From positions 558,001 to 622,000 of the forward strand of contig BDSI01000033.1 of the NCBI GenBank assembly GCA_003117195.1: a DNA stretch of 64,000 bases. The letters are read 5' to 3'. Within the stretch, counting starts at the first letter, position 1, and each line of letters begins with the position of its first letter. Positions 23,368 to 36,056 of this stretch are shown one piece after another. The notes beneath the pieces were generated by a model. The model was not told where the DNA came from. It saw only the letters and a list, made by a program, of their open reading frames with translations, and did no database searches. The stretch is from Eudorina sp. 2006-703-Eu-15 (taxonomy: Eukaryota; Chlorophyta; Chlorophyceae; Chlamydomonadales; Volvocaceae). The position numbers were made by a program, and so were the translations under genes.

Positions 23368-25010
23368 CCGCGGCTGGCGCGGCCGGCACTGCGGTGGGCG
23401 AGGGGCTCGAGGCAAGTCCTGGTCGACGAGCGAACAAGTACCATGATGGACTGCATTCCATTGGCGCCCGCTGCTGAGCTGCAGCTCCGCGCTGCGGTGC
23501 AAGGATGCGCCCGCTCCTAGACAACACAATCTGGATCTGCGTCCAGGGCGGCGCGACGCGACTTACAACGCACGCGCAGCCGCCAGGTCCCGCAGAATCG
23601 ACAGGCCCTGCGTCGGAGTCCCAAGTCTCATGGCTTTTGTGTGGGGGACTGATGTCCGCATGACTGGTTGGGTACCCGCCTGCTTGTGTGCTTGGCTATG
23701 GAGGCACCCGGGCGTCACAGTCGTCTCGGGCAGATGGGCGATGTGGGCCTTGCGGCGCAGGCGTGCAGGCGCGGCCCGTCGCCCCCGCATTTCCGGCGTC
23801 TGCGACGCCCGCCCGTCTGCATTCTTGATCATCGGGGTTGTAGCGAAGTAGTAGTCCCCATCTCGGCAGTTATGGTGTTGAGGGCGGGTGAATGGGCGTG
23901 TTCCTACGGTAGTCTTGCGTCTTGTGGCGCCCGTGCCGTATGTCCGGCATCAGCAGAAAAATAGCCATTCTTTCAAACTCCTGTTCAAGTACTTTATGGG
24001 GGCGGATGCAGGGGAGCCGTAGCATTGCGAGCCGCAGCATACGCTGTGCAGGGAGCGGCGCAGATTGCGCCTTTGCCTGACGGCCATGTGGTACCATTCG
24101 GACCCGAGTTTGCAATGTGCGTTTGGGTGCGGCAGGCTTAGCCGCGTGAAGATGCGTGCATGCGGCATGCAGCGTGGGGCTGCCACTTCCGATGTGGTGC
24201 ACCGAGGCTCTATTGGCCTCTCGAGAAGCAGGGCCCGTGCAACGCACCCACACTTTCCTGCTGTCCTAGCGACGGGGGGTTGGTGTCGACTGATAATTTG
24301 GCTCAGTGCAAAATCAGTGCGAGTGTCGCCATCATCGGAAAAATACGCAGTTTGCCCAGGGGGCGAGATGTGAGTCTTTGTTTGCACATGGTACGGCGTA
24401 CGTTGGAGAAGGTCCCTGTCCGGCTTCTGTTGTTATGATGTAGCTCTGGGAAGGTTGAGGGACAACTGGCGCGAGCGGATAAGCAGCCACTTTGCCTCGC
24501 GGACTGCGGGCCAGGCCCTCGGGCCTCCAGGACAGGGGCACAGTTCAGTGTGGCTGCCCAGCCGCGTGCGCTCACTTGTTGGGACGCGACATGGTGCTTA
24601 ATGGACGGCGAGGAGCTAGCAAGGACTCTGCATGGGGCGCGACGGTGGACATGACTGCCGCATGCCGCTCACAGCCCGGCAGGTACTGCGGCTTCCGCTC
24701 TTGGCACTTGGAATGGCGTCACAAATTTTAATATCTTTCACAACGGGTCTCAATTGGTCTTTCGAGTAAGGCCACACACGCTTATAATTGCCAACGCATG
24801 AACACGAACGCCCGCACGTCAGCTGCTGCTACGATCAAGCGCATCTCAGCATGCAAACCTCGCGCGCTACGACCCGCATGCACTGCGCACGGGCAACGGT
24901 ACCAGGGCCATCCAACCTCCTCTACCCGATTGACCAGACCTAGAAACCCAGGAACGCGACCAGAAGTTGACATCGGCGTAGATGCGTGTTCCTCACTGGC
25001 CCATCCGCAC
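23368..25010. other. Intergenic region between PFK and the next gene candidate
   Basis: Contains the 3' UTR of PFK and sequence downstream of the minus-strand candidate at 25011-25775. Open frames are short and unrecognised. No TGTAA motif was noted close to the PFK stop, so the transcript end is not placed. Confidence 0.5.
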
Positions 25011-25775
25011 TCAAATGCGCACGGTTCCGACTGGACCGTCCACCACGCCTGCCGCACTGAGCACCACCACCAGCGCCAGGATTGCCTTCATACTACAGAT
25101 TTGGGCACATGGTTACTGCTACAAACGCATTCAGCCGCAAATCTTCCTCCTCCGCCGCCACCTCGTTCTCCGCCTCCTGCCCCCTGTAGCGGGGACTTAC
25201 AGGGAGCCGGGCGCCTGTACCGGCGCCACCGCTGCCAGCTCTCGGACGTCCACACCGTGCTGCTCCGCAGGCACCCCGCCGTAGTCCTCATCAGCCACGC
25301 GGGCGGCCAGCAACGGGCCCATCGCGAGCCCCGCAACTGCCCGCGTGTCATGACGGCGTCCATTGCTGCTTTCCACCGCCCCCACGCCGTTGTCAGGGCC
25401 AGGCGCGGCCCGTCCAGATGAAAGCTGTTTGGAGCTGTTGCCTCCGAGGCTGCTGCTGCCATTGCCGTTGCTGCTGCCCGTGCCGCCGCTGCATAAGTTT
25501 TTGGCCACGACGGTGTTGGGGTCCACCGTTGCGGTTGCGGGGCTGACTCCAGCCGCTGGATTGTTCAAACCAAGTTTAAACACCGAACGGGGCTGAGCGT
25601 CTTGCTGGTGAACGGCTGCACCAAACGGGTCGAGGTGCGCAGACGCGGCCGCCACCACCGACGCCAGGGACGTGTCGTCGGCGTCTGTCAGTGACGGTGC
25701 TACGTCATCCGCCAGCGCGTGAAGCAGCAATCGATCCCGATCCGACGGCGGGCTTGCTGGCGCCGCCATGGACAT
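25011..25775 (-). CDS. Hypothetical two-exon protein with hydrophobic C-terminal segment
   Basis: Function unknown. Exon 1 runs from 25775 to 25201 and ends at a consensus donor (CCT|GTAAGT). After a 108-nt intron, an acceptor (CTGTAG) leads into exon 2, 25092-25011, in matching phase. The product is about 218 residues. The first 190 are rich in Ala, Ser, Gly and Asp with no domain I know; the end carries the hydrophobic segment AILALVVVLSAAGVV followed by a short tail, which would suit a tail-anchored membrane protein. Alternatively, the ATG at 25091 opens a separate secreted peptide (MKAILALVVVLSAAG resembles a signal peptide) with further exons I could not find. Support is only the open frame and the good splice sites. 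Confidence 0.3.
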
Positions 25776-27565
25776 CAGCTCAATTTGTGACCCGGATCTA
25801 CCATGACGAGCCTCGGCGCGGCTGCGGTCGGGCCGCATCTGCGCCTGTCTACTAAGCTATATTGTAAACGGACCCACGGGCCCGTCACAGCCCTTCCTCA
25901 CGAAAATTCGATCCAGCCAAGCATTCTGGCCAATTAGCTCTCGTGATTCAAAATCCTACTGCCTGCAGGGTTGCAGGCGCCGCTTGGGCAGAACCGTGAA
26001 TCGTACACCCAAGGATTCCGAAACCTCGTCCGCTGCCCGGATTTTATGGGACCTAAGTTCAATTTAAGGGGATAGGGGTAGCGCATGTAATGCAGGGCTG
26101 TCATTGCTTGGAGGTAAGGTAACCCCGCCATCCGCCAAAGGAGCTGATGTCCGGGGCGTCACAAACAGCGTATGCCTCGCCCAAGAACCCCTTTTCACTG
26201 CTGCCATCTTCAAGCAAGACATCTCCGATGCAAAGAGGTGGCTTGACGCCGTCACGTAGGAATTCCCTGCACCGCAGTGGTTGGGTGACTCTCAGTTACC
26301 GTGAGCTTGCGTGGGTTCGGCTAGGCATCTTACCCCACACGCTCGATTGGGAAGGCCCAAACCTCAACTTCAAAGCTATGGCCGCAGACGCCGTCTGCGC
26401 CTTGACGAATGAGTGCTGGTCGGGGCCCTAGGCTATACATCTTGTATACTGGTGCGGTCTTAACAACTTTGACAAGGCTGGCACCCAGTCCCAGCACTTG
26501 GTGATTCAGGGCCAGTCCCGACATGTGTGCCCCAGCCAGGACGAGGTTCAATTTCGCCGCCATACTTCAACTTTAGTTTTTATTTCCGCTGGTGTACAGT
26601 TTCATCAACTTGGTGGAAATACGAGGCCCTTAACAAGACGCAAGCGCAGGACTCTCTTTTGCAGGAACAGAAGACCTGCAGTCAGGATGCCAGTTAATGT
26701 CGACTTCCACCGGAGGAAGCAGGGTATGCACAATTGAAGATTGAGGAAATGATCACAATACGTATGCAAGCATAAACCGCGGTCTGCTGTCGTATGGATC
26801 CAACAGATAGTTACTATCCCATTTCTTCGGTTGCTTGTGAACATCAACTGTGGCCGTCTCAACTGCCGATTTCGAAACATGTGGTTTGGGCTGCGCTGCA
26901 ATTTCTATACAGAAATGTGATGTAGGTTAAGTAGGGTACATGGCAGAGGCCTGACCCTGAGAGTGTCGTTAAATCTCTCCCCAAAATCAGTACACATGCG
27001 ACTCAAGTTACTAGTTACAAAATGACAAATCAACGCCCCTCGCCGCATCAAGTCCTCCTGAGGTCACATCCCACGAAGGATACCACTGCCGACCGAACCT
27101 GGACTCATCATCTGTTCAATCCCATCTGGTGCGTCCCCCCATCTGGTAAACTCTTCGCGACAGCGTCCTTGTCTGAGAGCCCTCACGAAGGTGTCGCCAT
27201 GACATAGGAGACGTCCGATCCTGTCCGAACAGTAATCCTGCGCAACATCCATCAACCTCCCGCAGGAAATGAAACACGGTATGGAGAACTATCCGCAGGC
27301 ATCGCGGCTCGTCTTCCATTACCATAACGTTGTACCAAATGCGGCTGCGCCCAGTCCCTGGACGGCGCTGTAACCCCACCTTCCCCCGCACCCGCACCCG
27401 CGCAGTCAAAAAAGCAACGTCAAGCCCGGAGGCCGCCAACTCCTGCACGCGGTAAGGTTTCAGCAAAACCCCACCATACCTGATCGCCACCATCCTTTGC
27501 ACCTGTCTGCACAACACTACCTCTCTTATCATTTTACAATCCAGCCACTCGCCCCGCCCTTTTCC
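25776..27565. other. Less GC-rich intergenic region upstream of the 25-kb candidate and downstream of EDC4
   Basis: No recognisable gene. It should contain the 3' UTR of EDC4 and any promoter of the 25011-25775 candidate. Short frames at 26147-26431 (+) and 26330-26563 (-) overlap and carry no known motif. Confidence 0.5.
27015..27019 (-). promoter_or_regulatory. Candidate TGTAA polyadenylation signal of EDC4
   Basis: TGTAA on the minus strand about 550 nt after the EDC4 stop codon. A second copy lies at 27534-27538, only 28 nt after the stop, which would give an unusually short 3' UTR. Confidence 0.3.
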
Positions 27566-30500
27566 TCAAGAAAGCATGGTGATGAGGCCGATTGCCTGAT
27601 GCACAGCCTGCTTGGCCTTCGCTGCCGTAGCACCCGTGCCGCCACGTGCGATGACCGCCAACGCCGCCTTGACGCTGTCCAGCACGCCCCTGTGGAGGTC
27701 GAATGTGCCGGGTGAACATGTTTCGGGTGCCTAGGTTGGTTGTGCGCTGTGTGGGCTCGTTCAATTGCTTGCTTGTGGTAAAAACGCAGCGTTGCTGTGT
27801 TAAGTATGCACAGCTGCTGAGGCCGACGGCGCCGCGGCAGGCGGCAACCCGGTCGCAAGCTGACTCAACGGCACACTCCTTCCGATAGCACCCGTCCTCT
27901 CCTGTGTTTCAGCTGTCCCCCCTGCACTCCACCCACCTGATGTGCGGTGCCAGGCGCGGCTCCCGGACGTCCAGCCGCTTGAGGATGGCCTCAATCCAGC
28001 CCAGCTTGAGGTCCACATCGGATGTCAGGTCGTACGACAGGAACGTCAGCAGCGACAGCAACGTCGGCTGGCCCAGCGGGCACGGCTCGGCCGCAAGCAC
28101 GCCGGCGCCGCCCGCCTCCGAGCAGGCCCACAGCACCAGCGGCAGGTCCTGCCGCTCCAGCACCCGCGACAGGGCGCCGTCCAGGTCGCCCCGCCGTATC
28201 AGACCTGCAGGATGGCAGTGGGCGGGCAGTGGGTGAGCAGGGGGTCAGCAGCGGGTGCGCAACGCTCAGACGGGTCTCAACTCAGAAGTTCGCACTAGGT
28301 GAAAGGACGCGGGAACTATTGAGACAGTGTAGGTGCGCAATCTGCTCGCCAGCTGTTGGGGCGCGAGCAGATTGCGCCCCATCAGGGGGCCGGTGAGTCT
28401 GCTACGCGTCACTGCAGGCTAGCGGCAGATAGAGGCACGTGCAACTATCGCTGGATAGGTAAACCCTAAGTGACAACTGCCCAGGCCATCTGCTTTGGCT
28501 GGAGCATGTGGTCGATGTGGGCTGTATCCAGGCATATCTTGCGGGCCCGTTCAGGTTACGGAACGGGTCCTGGATCTGACCCTGGGGGCGTCCTCTCACC
28601 GAGTATCATCTCCCGCGTTGCAACGTCCACCGACGCAGGCGGTGAGACCGGGGCTGCCGGGGTAGCCACGGACACGGGCGGCGCGGCCGATGCCGGTACA
28701 GACTCCGCGCGCATAGGCTCTGCACGCGCGGCCGCGGCCGTGGGCGGTGTTGCGGACAGCGCCCGCGCCGCCGCAGGCGCGGCTTTGTTGACCACAGCCG
28801 CCGCCGCCGCTGCCGCCGCCGCCACCGCAGACGCCTCAGTGGCAGCGGACCGCGACGTGCTGGAAGCCGGCGGTGCCACTGCGGGCTGCTGCTGTTGCGC
28901 CGCCGCGGACCCCCTGCCCGCGCTCTTCGCGCCGCCTCCGCTGGCGTTCGCCGCAGGTGCGGGCGCAGCAGCTGGCGCGACCTGCGATGCAGCGCTCGCG
29001 GTCGACCGCGACGCAGTGGCCGCCGCGGCAGCTGCCATCTGCTGCACCGCCGCGGCCTCGCTCTTGAGCGACTTGGCGGCCGCCTGCACCTGGGACGCAG
29101 CGTCGCGGAGCTGCCCGCCGAGGCCGGCCAGTGGACCCAGCGGGGCCAGGTGGATATCCAGCCCTGTCCGCAACGCGGCCTCTATCTGTCCGAACATGGT
29201 CGACGTGGCGCGCTCCAGCGGGGGCACCACCTGTGCGCGGCCGGAGGCATTATCAGAAACAGACCCACGACCCACTCGAATGTTTAGCTGAAGGAAATCA
29301 CCCCTGCGCATGTCGGTATGTGTGCGAATGTGACCTTTCGGTTGCATCGGCAACGACGTCATCGCAGCCAACAGCATCGCAGCCCACGGCAAGAGTACAA
29401 CGCCTCCGTGTTGCTGACGGAGCGCGCCCGCCACGCGCGCGGTACGCGAGGCAGTGCGCGAAGCGTGGTCATGGCTGTCAAGCACCTGGCTGTGCGCCCA
29501 GGTGCACCCACATGCCACATCCCACCTGAGCGGTGAATGCAGCGCCCAGGCCGTCCGCCACCGCGCGGGGCAGCGCCGCTGACAGCTGAGAGCCCAGCGC
29601 GCGCTCCAGCGCCGCGGCGGTGCTGCCGGCAGAGAGCGCCGCGGGAAGCGCCTCCGCCACCGCCGCGCGCACGGCGGGCCCGATGGCGGCCTTGACGGCG
29701 GCGGTGGTGGCTGCCGCCGCGTCCGCGACGCGCTGAGAGAGGTCCTTACCAAGGTGGTTAATCGCCTGCAAATGTGGGTTACAAGTAAAATGGCTCAGTT
29801 CCCTCCATCTGATCTAGAGCACGGACCGGCTACGGTCATGTCAACATGGAATGTAAGCGGTGCCGAGCATACGAGCTACGAACCACGTGTATGAAGATCC
29901 CCCGCCATTCAACCTCCGCCCGGTTCCTCGGAGCGTCGCCTTCATTATTTTCCCGACGATTCCCCGTACCTCCAAGGCAAGGCAAACCCACAATACCAAC
30001 TCGAGTCAATCGCGCCAGGCCAAACGATTCCCAAGGATCCCGAGCCGCCCGCAAGCCTGCCAACCTACTCCTGTAAGCGCCTTTTGCATTTCCGCGCTCT
30101 CTTTGCGCCGCTCCTCCGCCGCCTTGCGCGCCACGGCCTCCGCCGCCCGCGTCGCCGCCGCGTCCGCCGCGGCCTTGGCGTTACGCTGGGCCTCCGATCG
30201 GACCACCTTGAGCAGCTCCCGGTGCCCGGCCGACACCTGGCCACATGACATGCAGGAGAAACAACGAGAAGCAACCAAAAGCTCGGAGGAGCACACGCGC
30301 ATGTATGTAACCAATGTAAAACACCCGACAAACACACAATTACGAGCGGGTTTATCGCTAACACAGTTACAGACACACCATGCACCATCATAACTTTAGA
30401 GCCCACCTGCACATGTGGGTGAGAACGGAGAGCCCTTATAGCCTGACCCGTGAGGGCCACCGATCTCGAGAGGCACAGCACTGATTAAAACCCCAACTGC

Positions 30501-33500
30501 AAAACCTTGCAGCCGGTCCGTACGACAGTGAGACGTTGCAATGCCCAGGCGGTCATCGTAATCCCAGTAAACCTTTTCCGCCAGCATGCAGCCAAGCTCA
30601 ACCCCCCCTTCCGCACACCTGCTCTAGGAGCTGTTCCTGCAGCGCCACCAGCTTGCCCAGCGCTTCCTGCTGCTGCTGCGACGACGCGTGAAGGCCGAGG
30701 ATTGACATGGGTGTGACCTGCGGTAGGGGTGCTGCCGATGCGGACGCGGAGGTCAACGTGGGTGCCGCCGCGGCAGCCGCAGCACCAATGTCGCCGCCGT
30801 TGGCTGTGGTGGCTGCAGCGGCGGCGGCGTCAGGCTCCGCTGCAACGGGCGCCGAGCCAGAGGCAGACACGGCCGCGGTAGAGCCCGACGGAGACGCGGG
30901 CAACGGCGGCGCCGATGCGGGGCGCTGGGCGACCTCAGTTGGTAGCGGAGGCACGGAGCCGCTCTTGCTCTGCAGGGACGGGCGTGGCGCATGCGGCGGT
31001 CATGAGCTGCGCAACGGCCCGGTGTTCGCCCCTAGTGTCGAGGACTTAGCGCCCTCAAGCCCTAAGAAGCTTGCTGAGTGGAATATCATGCATGGCCAGC
31101 TACCCGAGATACCCATGTATCCTGAACAGCCAAAGGGCGCAGGCCGAACGTGATTATGTCCCTTCAATCTAGACTTCTACGCGGCAGTATGGCAGAGGTA
31201 TCCGGCATTTGTCAAGCAAGCCAACCTAAGGCCAACGCCAAGCCCGACAACCTAAGGCCAAAGCAAAGCCCGACAAAGTGCAAGGCAAAGCAAAGCTACA
31301 GAGTCCTATGCTGGACAGTAATGTTTGATGCTTCACCCCACCTACCTGGGACACGCGCCTCACTAGGAGCTCCGATGGCGGTGGTGGCATGCTGGTAGGC
31401 GATGGCTGGGGGGCCTGCGCCGGCAGCGGCGCCGCCGCTAAGGCCGCCGCCGCCAGCGGCAGAGCCTTGACGGCCGCCGCTGCCGGTGCAGCCCTCGACT
31501 CTTCTATATCGGCGCGCGCGGCCGCTTCCTCCGCCTCGCCTTCAGCCGCCGCCACCACCTCCGCCGCCGCCGCCTCTGCGGCCGCCGCAAGGTTCACCTC
31601 CGACGCGCTTGGCGTCAGCGCATTCGACGCAGTCGGAAGCGAATGGGAGCGGCTCGTGCCAGCCGTTGAAGCCACGGTCTCACCGTCACCGGGCGCGACA
31701 GCACCGGTGCCATACAGCTCGTGCAACGCAGCGGATGTCAGGGCAAGGCCAGCGGCGCTGGCGCTTGAGCTGGCAACAGAGCGCGCCGCCGCGGCCGCGG
31801 CGGCCGCGGACTGCATCAACTGGCTCGGTGTCAGCAATAATGACGGCCTAGCCGGCACCGCCACCTCCCCGGCCGGCAACTCCGCTACGGCCTCCACAGC
31901 CTGGGCTATCGCAGGGGTACTTTCTGCTACCCCTGCGGCGGCTGCGGCCTCGGACGCCACTACGTGAGCGACCTCCGCCTCCTGTGGAACAGCCGGCGGA
32001 GAGGGCTCAACCTGTGCCAATGCATTTGCGCCGTCGGCCACGTGAGCAGCCGCATCCGCAGCGCCCGGCAGTCCGACATGCGGGCTACCCTCAGCGCCGG
32101 CGGGGAGCAGCGGACTCGTCGCGTCCGATACATCCGACGGCATGCCCACCAGAGCGCTAGGAGGCTGGGTCAGCGGCACGACAGGCACCACGTCCCGGAG
32201 CTTCTCTTGCTGTTGCATCTGCCGCTGCTGCTGCTGTTGCAATGCCAGCAGCGCTGCCAGAGGGTCCTTCGACGCCCGCGTCGTGGCGGCGCCATCCAGC
32301 ATCGCCGTCGACAATCCGCCACCGATGCCGCTGCCCGTCGGTAGGAGGTTGTGTCCGAAGGTGCCACTGGCGCTCACCGCCGGGCCGCTGCCGAGCGCGC
32401 CAGCGCCCGGCCCCGTGGGCGCAGGCATCGGGAAGCATTGCGCGGGCACAAGCGTGTACTGCTGTACGGCATCGCTCTGGATGGTGTACATCTTAAATGC
32501 CTCCGCGTCAGTTGCCTCGTCGAGGAACGCCTCCGGCGCCAGTGTGTACGACAGGATTGGCATTTTGACGCTGAACTCCGAGACATAGTCGAAGGTGGGA
32601 CCGTCGGGCTGCGATACCGGGTCAACATGCAGCACGTAGACGTGGTTACGGAGCTCATTTGCAAGTACAACACAATCGTACAGTGGTTGTGCCTCGAGGT
32701 GGTTGAAGAACGCAGCGCTGCCGCCGCCGGGCGTTGCCGCACTCGTCAGACTGATCGCATGCGTGCACTGCGGTTTAGACGACAAGTCGATCGTCCACAA
32801 TTTAAGGTGCGCGTTGATGCCGTCGCCCGTCAGCAGCACAAGCGGCGTTCCTCCGTTGCTGCTCCCCTCGCAGCCCTCGCCCCCGCCGTTGCCGCCCTCG
32901 CCGTTGCCGGCGTTGCCGCCGCGCGACATCCAGTTCAGCGACACCACCGAGGCCGAGTCCCCCGTGCCGTCGCCGTACGGCGCCTCCCCCGGCGCGCTAC
33001 CGTACGCCTGGAACCTAATGTCTGGCTCCGTCGCCAGGGGTTGAATCAGCGCTGGGTCGAGCTGCTCCGGCGTCAGCGCCCAGACGTACACAAAGCCGCG
33101 CGCATCGCCGGCTGCCAGCAAGTCCCCAGCGGGCGAGAACGCCACCGAAGTCATGACGGCACCGTCCGCGCTGCGCGCCGCCGCAACCGGCGCCGAGTAC
33201 TCGGGTGCCGCCGCCACGTCCGCTGTCGGCGGCACGTTGATGAGGTACACGGTGGGTCCTGCCGCCACCGCCAGCACGAAGTCGTAGTTAGGGTGCCAAG
33301 CGAGGCGGGCTGGCGGATGCGCCCCTGGGCCGGTCGTGGGGATGGGCAGCTCGTGCCGGGCCAAGATCTCGTCCCGCACTGTGTCCTCGCCATCCGCGTC
33401 CTCCTCGTAGACCTTGCGAACGTGTACCTAATGCAGACGGCACCCCAGAACACAACACGGAACGACGTCACAGAAGCCGTCAGGCGCATGCGCGAAGCGG

Positions 33501-34759
33501 CGCCAGCTCCTAGGACGCGAAGATTGTCCCGTCGTGATAAGTGCGCGTTCACACAAAGGCGGTGGGGCCTGCAGCCGCTGGCGGTGCAGTGCCCGAATGG
33601 CGCCTAGCTGCCGGTACAGATAACGACCATTCTATCAAGCCGTGTCGACTTATGATGTGCGCACCTGACCGGTGGTGTCGACCGACGCGAGCAGGCAGCG
33701 TTCCGAGTCGTGGCGGAAGAAGCGAAGATCGGTGACGGGCGCCGCGTGATCCTTCAAGAGGGTACGCGCCGCAGTGTGGCGGTTGAGAATGCGGATTTGG
33801 CCACCCTTCAGACCGTAACAGATGTAGTTGGCATCCACCGCAATCGCGTGGCCATGGCGGCGGGAAATCTCCGACGGGTAATTGGCGATCTTGGAGACCT
33901 GCATTGGAAGGGGTTGCGACCGCGCCCGAGAGATGAGTGATGTGGGTGCTGGGAGGTCGGCCCTCTTCTGGGCGCTATGCATTCGGCCCTGGCCCCAGTA
34001 ACGTGAGGGCACCTCAGCAATGGGCGTCCGCCTCACGTCGGTTGTATTATGCCGAGCGGCAATGCGCATCACGCTCCTGGGGCATGTGATACCATTGACC
34101 CAACAATGGTCGCCTAACCAGAATACGGTGCATCTCCTTCAGCAATGACATCCAGCTATAGCATTCCCGCTCGGCGAATCGTATGGTCCCAGACCGGTCG
34201 ACAGTTTACAAAGAACTGATATCTGACAACGCTTTCCATAACCCCACGTCGTTTTTTTCACTTTGCGGCCGGTGCCACCGTGCCAAGCAGCCGTGTAACC
34301 TACCACCAAGGCCGCTGCTGATTCCGGGCGGATTCGATCGACCTCCACAACCTCCTGCATAGGCGAGATGCGGCTGCCATGGGGCTGAGGGTGCTTCTTC
34401 TCGGGGACCCCGCCTGCAGAGAGCGCTGCCGCTAACGCCGCTGCTGCCTGGCTATGAGGTGCCACAATGCGCGCCGAGGCAGCTGCAACGGGGGCTGCGC
34501 CGGTCGCCTGTCCCGCCTGTGGTGCAGGTGGGGCAGGCTGCTCCGCTGGCGGACCCTGAGGGACCCAAGGGCAAGCTTACCGTTACAGCATTAGCAACAC
34601 TATATACTTTATTGTATCGACACTTGCCTTTTTTATGCAGCCCCTACCGGAAAGCGAGGTCGCACAGATCTAAAGGTTCGCGATCGGGCGTACACGTTGA
34701 CTCACCGCCTGTGCGCCAGCCTGTTTTAGCCAGCCCATGAGTTCAAATCCTGGGGCCAT
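27566..34759 (-). CDS. EDC4: Enhancer of mRNA decapping 4 / VARICOSE homologue
   Basis: Scaffold of the cytoplasmic decapping complex (with DCP1/DCP2) in processing bodies. Ten exons, 5' to 3': 34759-34706, 34555-34304, 33898-33665, 33412-31346, 30969-30619, 30236-30069, 29765-29526, 29230-28600, 28204-27937, 27689-27566; all GT-AG and phase-consistent; 1462 residues. The N-terminal half is the Ge-1 WD40 propeller (about 125-510), with ICYGLKGGQIRILN, LTGDGINAHLKLW, ANELRNHVYVLHVD, FDYVSEFSVKMPILS and QSDAVQQYTL matching plant VARICOSE. An Ala/Ser/Gln-rich linker follows, then charged helices (SEAQRNAKAAADAAATRAAE) and the conserved helical C-terminus (LIRRGDLDGALSRVLERQD, PLGQPTLLSLLTFLSYDL). 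The start ATG at 34759 was chosen because its 54-nt exon ends at a perfect donor in phase with the next acceptor. Confidence 0.93.
28335..28377. repeat. Perfect 15-bp inverted repeat (hairpin) in EDC4 intron 8
   Basis: Bases 28335-28349 are the exact reverse complement of 28363-28377, with a 13-nt loop. It lies in the intron between the exons ending 28600 and starting 28204. It may be a remnant of a transposable-element terminus; no second copy was seen in the window. Confidence 0.6.
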
Positions 34760-35080
34760 GCTGCCCAAGGGGCCTCTTCGGCCCCGACGTCAGCTAAGAG
34801 TAGCGTTTCCTTTGTCCAGAGGCGCCACAAACCTTAGACATCAAAGGCCTGTTGCCATCATGACCATTATGATAAGCAACTTGTCAGGCAATGAAATCTA
34901 TTCAACATAGCATGCGCATGAACGAAAACCTGTTCTCCGTGCGTCGTACAAATTGAAGACGCTGAAGTCAGAATTGGACTAACTCCTTGGTGATGACAGA
35001 TTTACAATATATAGCTAAGCTTGGACTTTCCATTGTGCCCCAGCTTTGTTTCGCAGGCTCGCGGTGTAGCCCCCGCCAAA
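34760..35080. promoter_or_regulatory. Divergent promoter region shared by EDC4 and NUP35
   Basis: Only 321 bp separate the two start codons, which face away from each other. A TATA-like stretch (TATATA, 35007-35012) lies about 70 bp before the NUP35 ATG; no clear TATA box was found for EDC4. The region is noticeably more AT-rich than the flanking exons. Confidence 0.6.
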
Positions 35081-36056
35081 ATGTATACAGGGACAGTTTC
35101 CGGCGGCATTGTTAGGGATCAGGAGTATGCCCCATTACTTTTCTCTGTACAGCCGCTTGACCAGGCGACGCCGCGTGCAGCCACGCCGCTACGAGCGGAC
35201 AGCAGTTTAAGCACCCAGCGGCGCTCCCTGACACAAACCCCAGGCTCCATGGCCACCGACGCAACGCCACCCCCTCCGCCACCAATTTTGAGGCTTGCAG
35301 AGGACGTTGTTATGGGTGAGGCCTGTATGGGCAGCCTGGTGTGGATCGAGCGGGCACGGCACTGGTGGGCCGACAAACGTAGTCCGGCACCCTCCACACA
35401 ACGATTCCCATCACATCCATCCACGCATAGATCACTTCCATCCGCGCCTATTGCCGTGCTCTGACCGTTAGGATGATGCCCTCCAACCAACCCTCCATCC
35501 TGCAGAGGACCCTGGCAGCATCGGTCGCGGGCGCACACCTGCCGGCCGGCAGACGCCCCAGCAGCAACACGGCATCCCCGGGGCAACCACTCCGCCGGCG
35601 CCCCAAGGGAACACGGCCGGCGGCCTCTCCTTCGAGCAACAGCAGCCCGCATACGACGACGTGTGGGTCACGGTGTTCGGCTTCACGCAGCAGGACGTGC
35701 CGCTGGTGCTTCGCGAGTTCCACAGGTGCGGCGATATCATCAGCTGGGGCTTCGGCGAGCGGGAAGCCAACTTCATACACGTGCAGTACCAGAACAAATA
35801 CGGCGCCCAGCGAGCTCTCATCCGCAACGGCGAGCAGCTCACGAGCTCGCTGATCATCGGCGTGAAGCCGTTGGACCCGAGGCACCGTCAGCAGGTGGCG
35901 CTGCTGCAGGAGGGCCCCGATGGCCCCGCGCAGGCGTACCGACCCAAGATGGTGCCCGACAGGCCGTATCGCGTGGAGATGGCGACGGGGCAGCGGGTGC
36001 CGCAGCAGAACCGGTCCATGTTCACGCGCATGTACGAATTTGTCTTGGGAGTCTAA
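35081..36056 (+). CDS. NUP35: Nucleoporin NUP35/NUP53 (MPPN-type RRM)
   Basis: Membrane-proximal nucleoporin of the inner ring of the nuclear pore. Two exons: 35081-35315 and 35506-36056; donor G|GTGAGG and acceptor CTGCAG meet in phase, giving 261 residues. The N-terminus (about 1-130) is disordered and rich in Thr, Pro and Gln. The RRM_NUP35 domain (about 130-212) reads VWVTVFGFTQQDVPLVLREF, then HVQYQNKYGAQRAL and SLIIGVKPLDP. The last residues, FTRMYEFVLGV, fit the amphipathic membrane-binding helix that ends this family. The start is the first ATG of the open frame and lies just after a TATA-like element. It is shorter than many plant and animal homologues, which have longer disordered N-termini. 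Confidence 0.92.

Noticed and set aside
28470..29291. 273-codon plus-strand Ala-rich frame
   Set aside because: Antisense shadow of EDC4 exon 8; the minus strand carries the conserved sequence.
32351..33607. 418-codon plus-strand Arg-rich frame
   Set aside because: Antisense of the EDC4 WD40 exon, which has clear family motifs on the minus strand.
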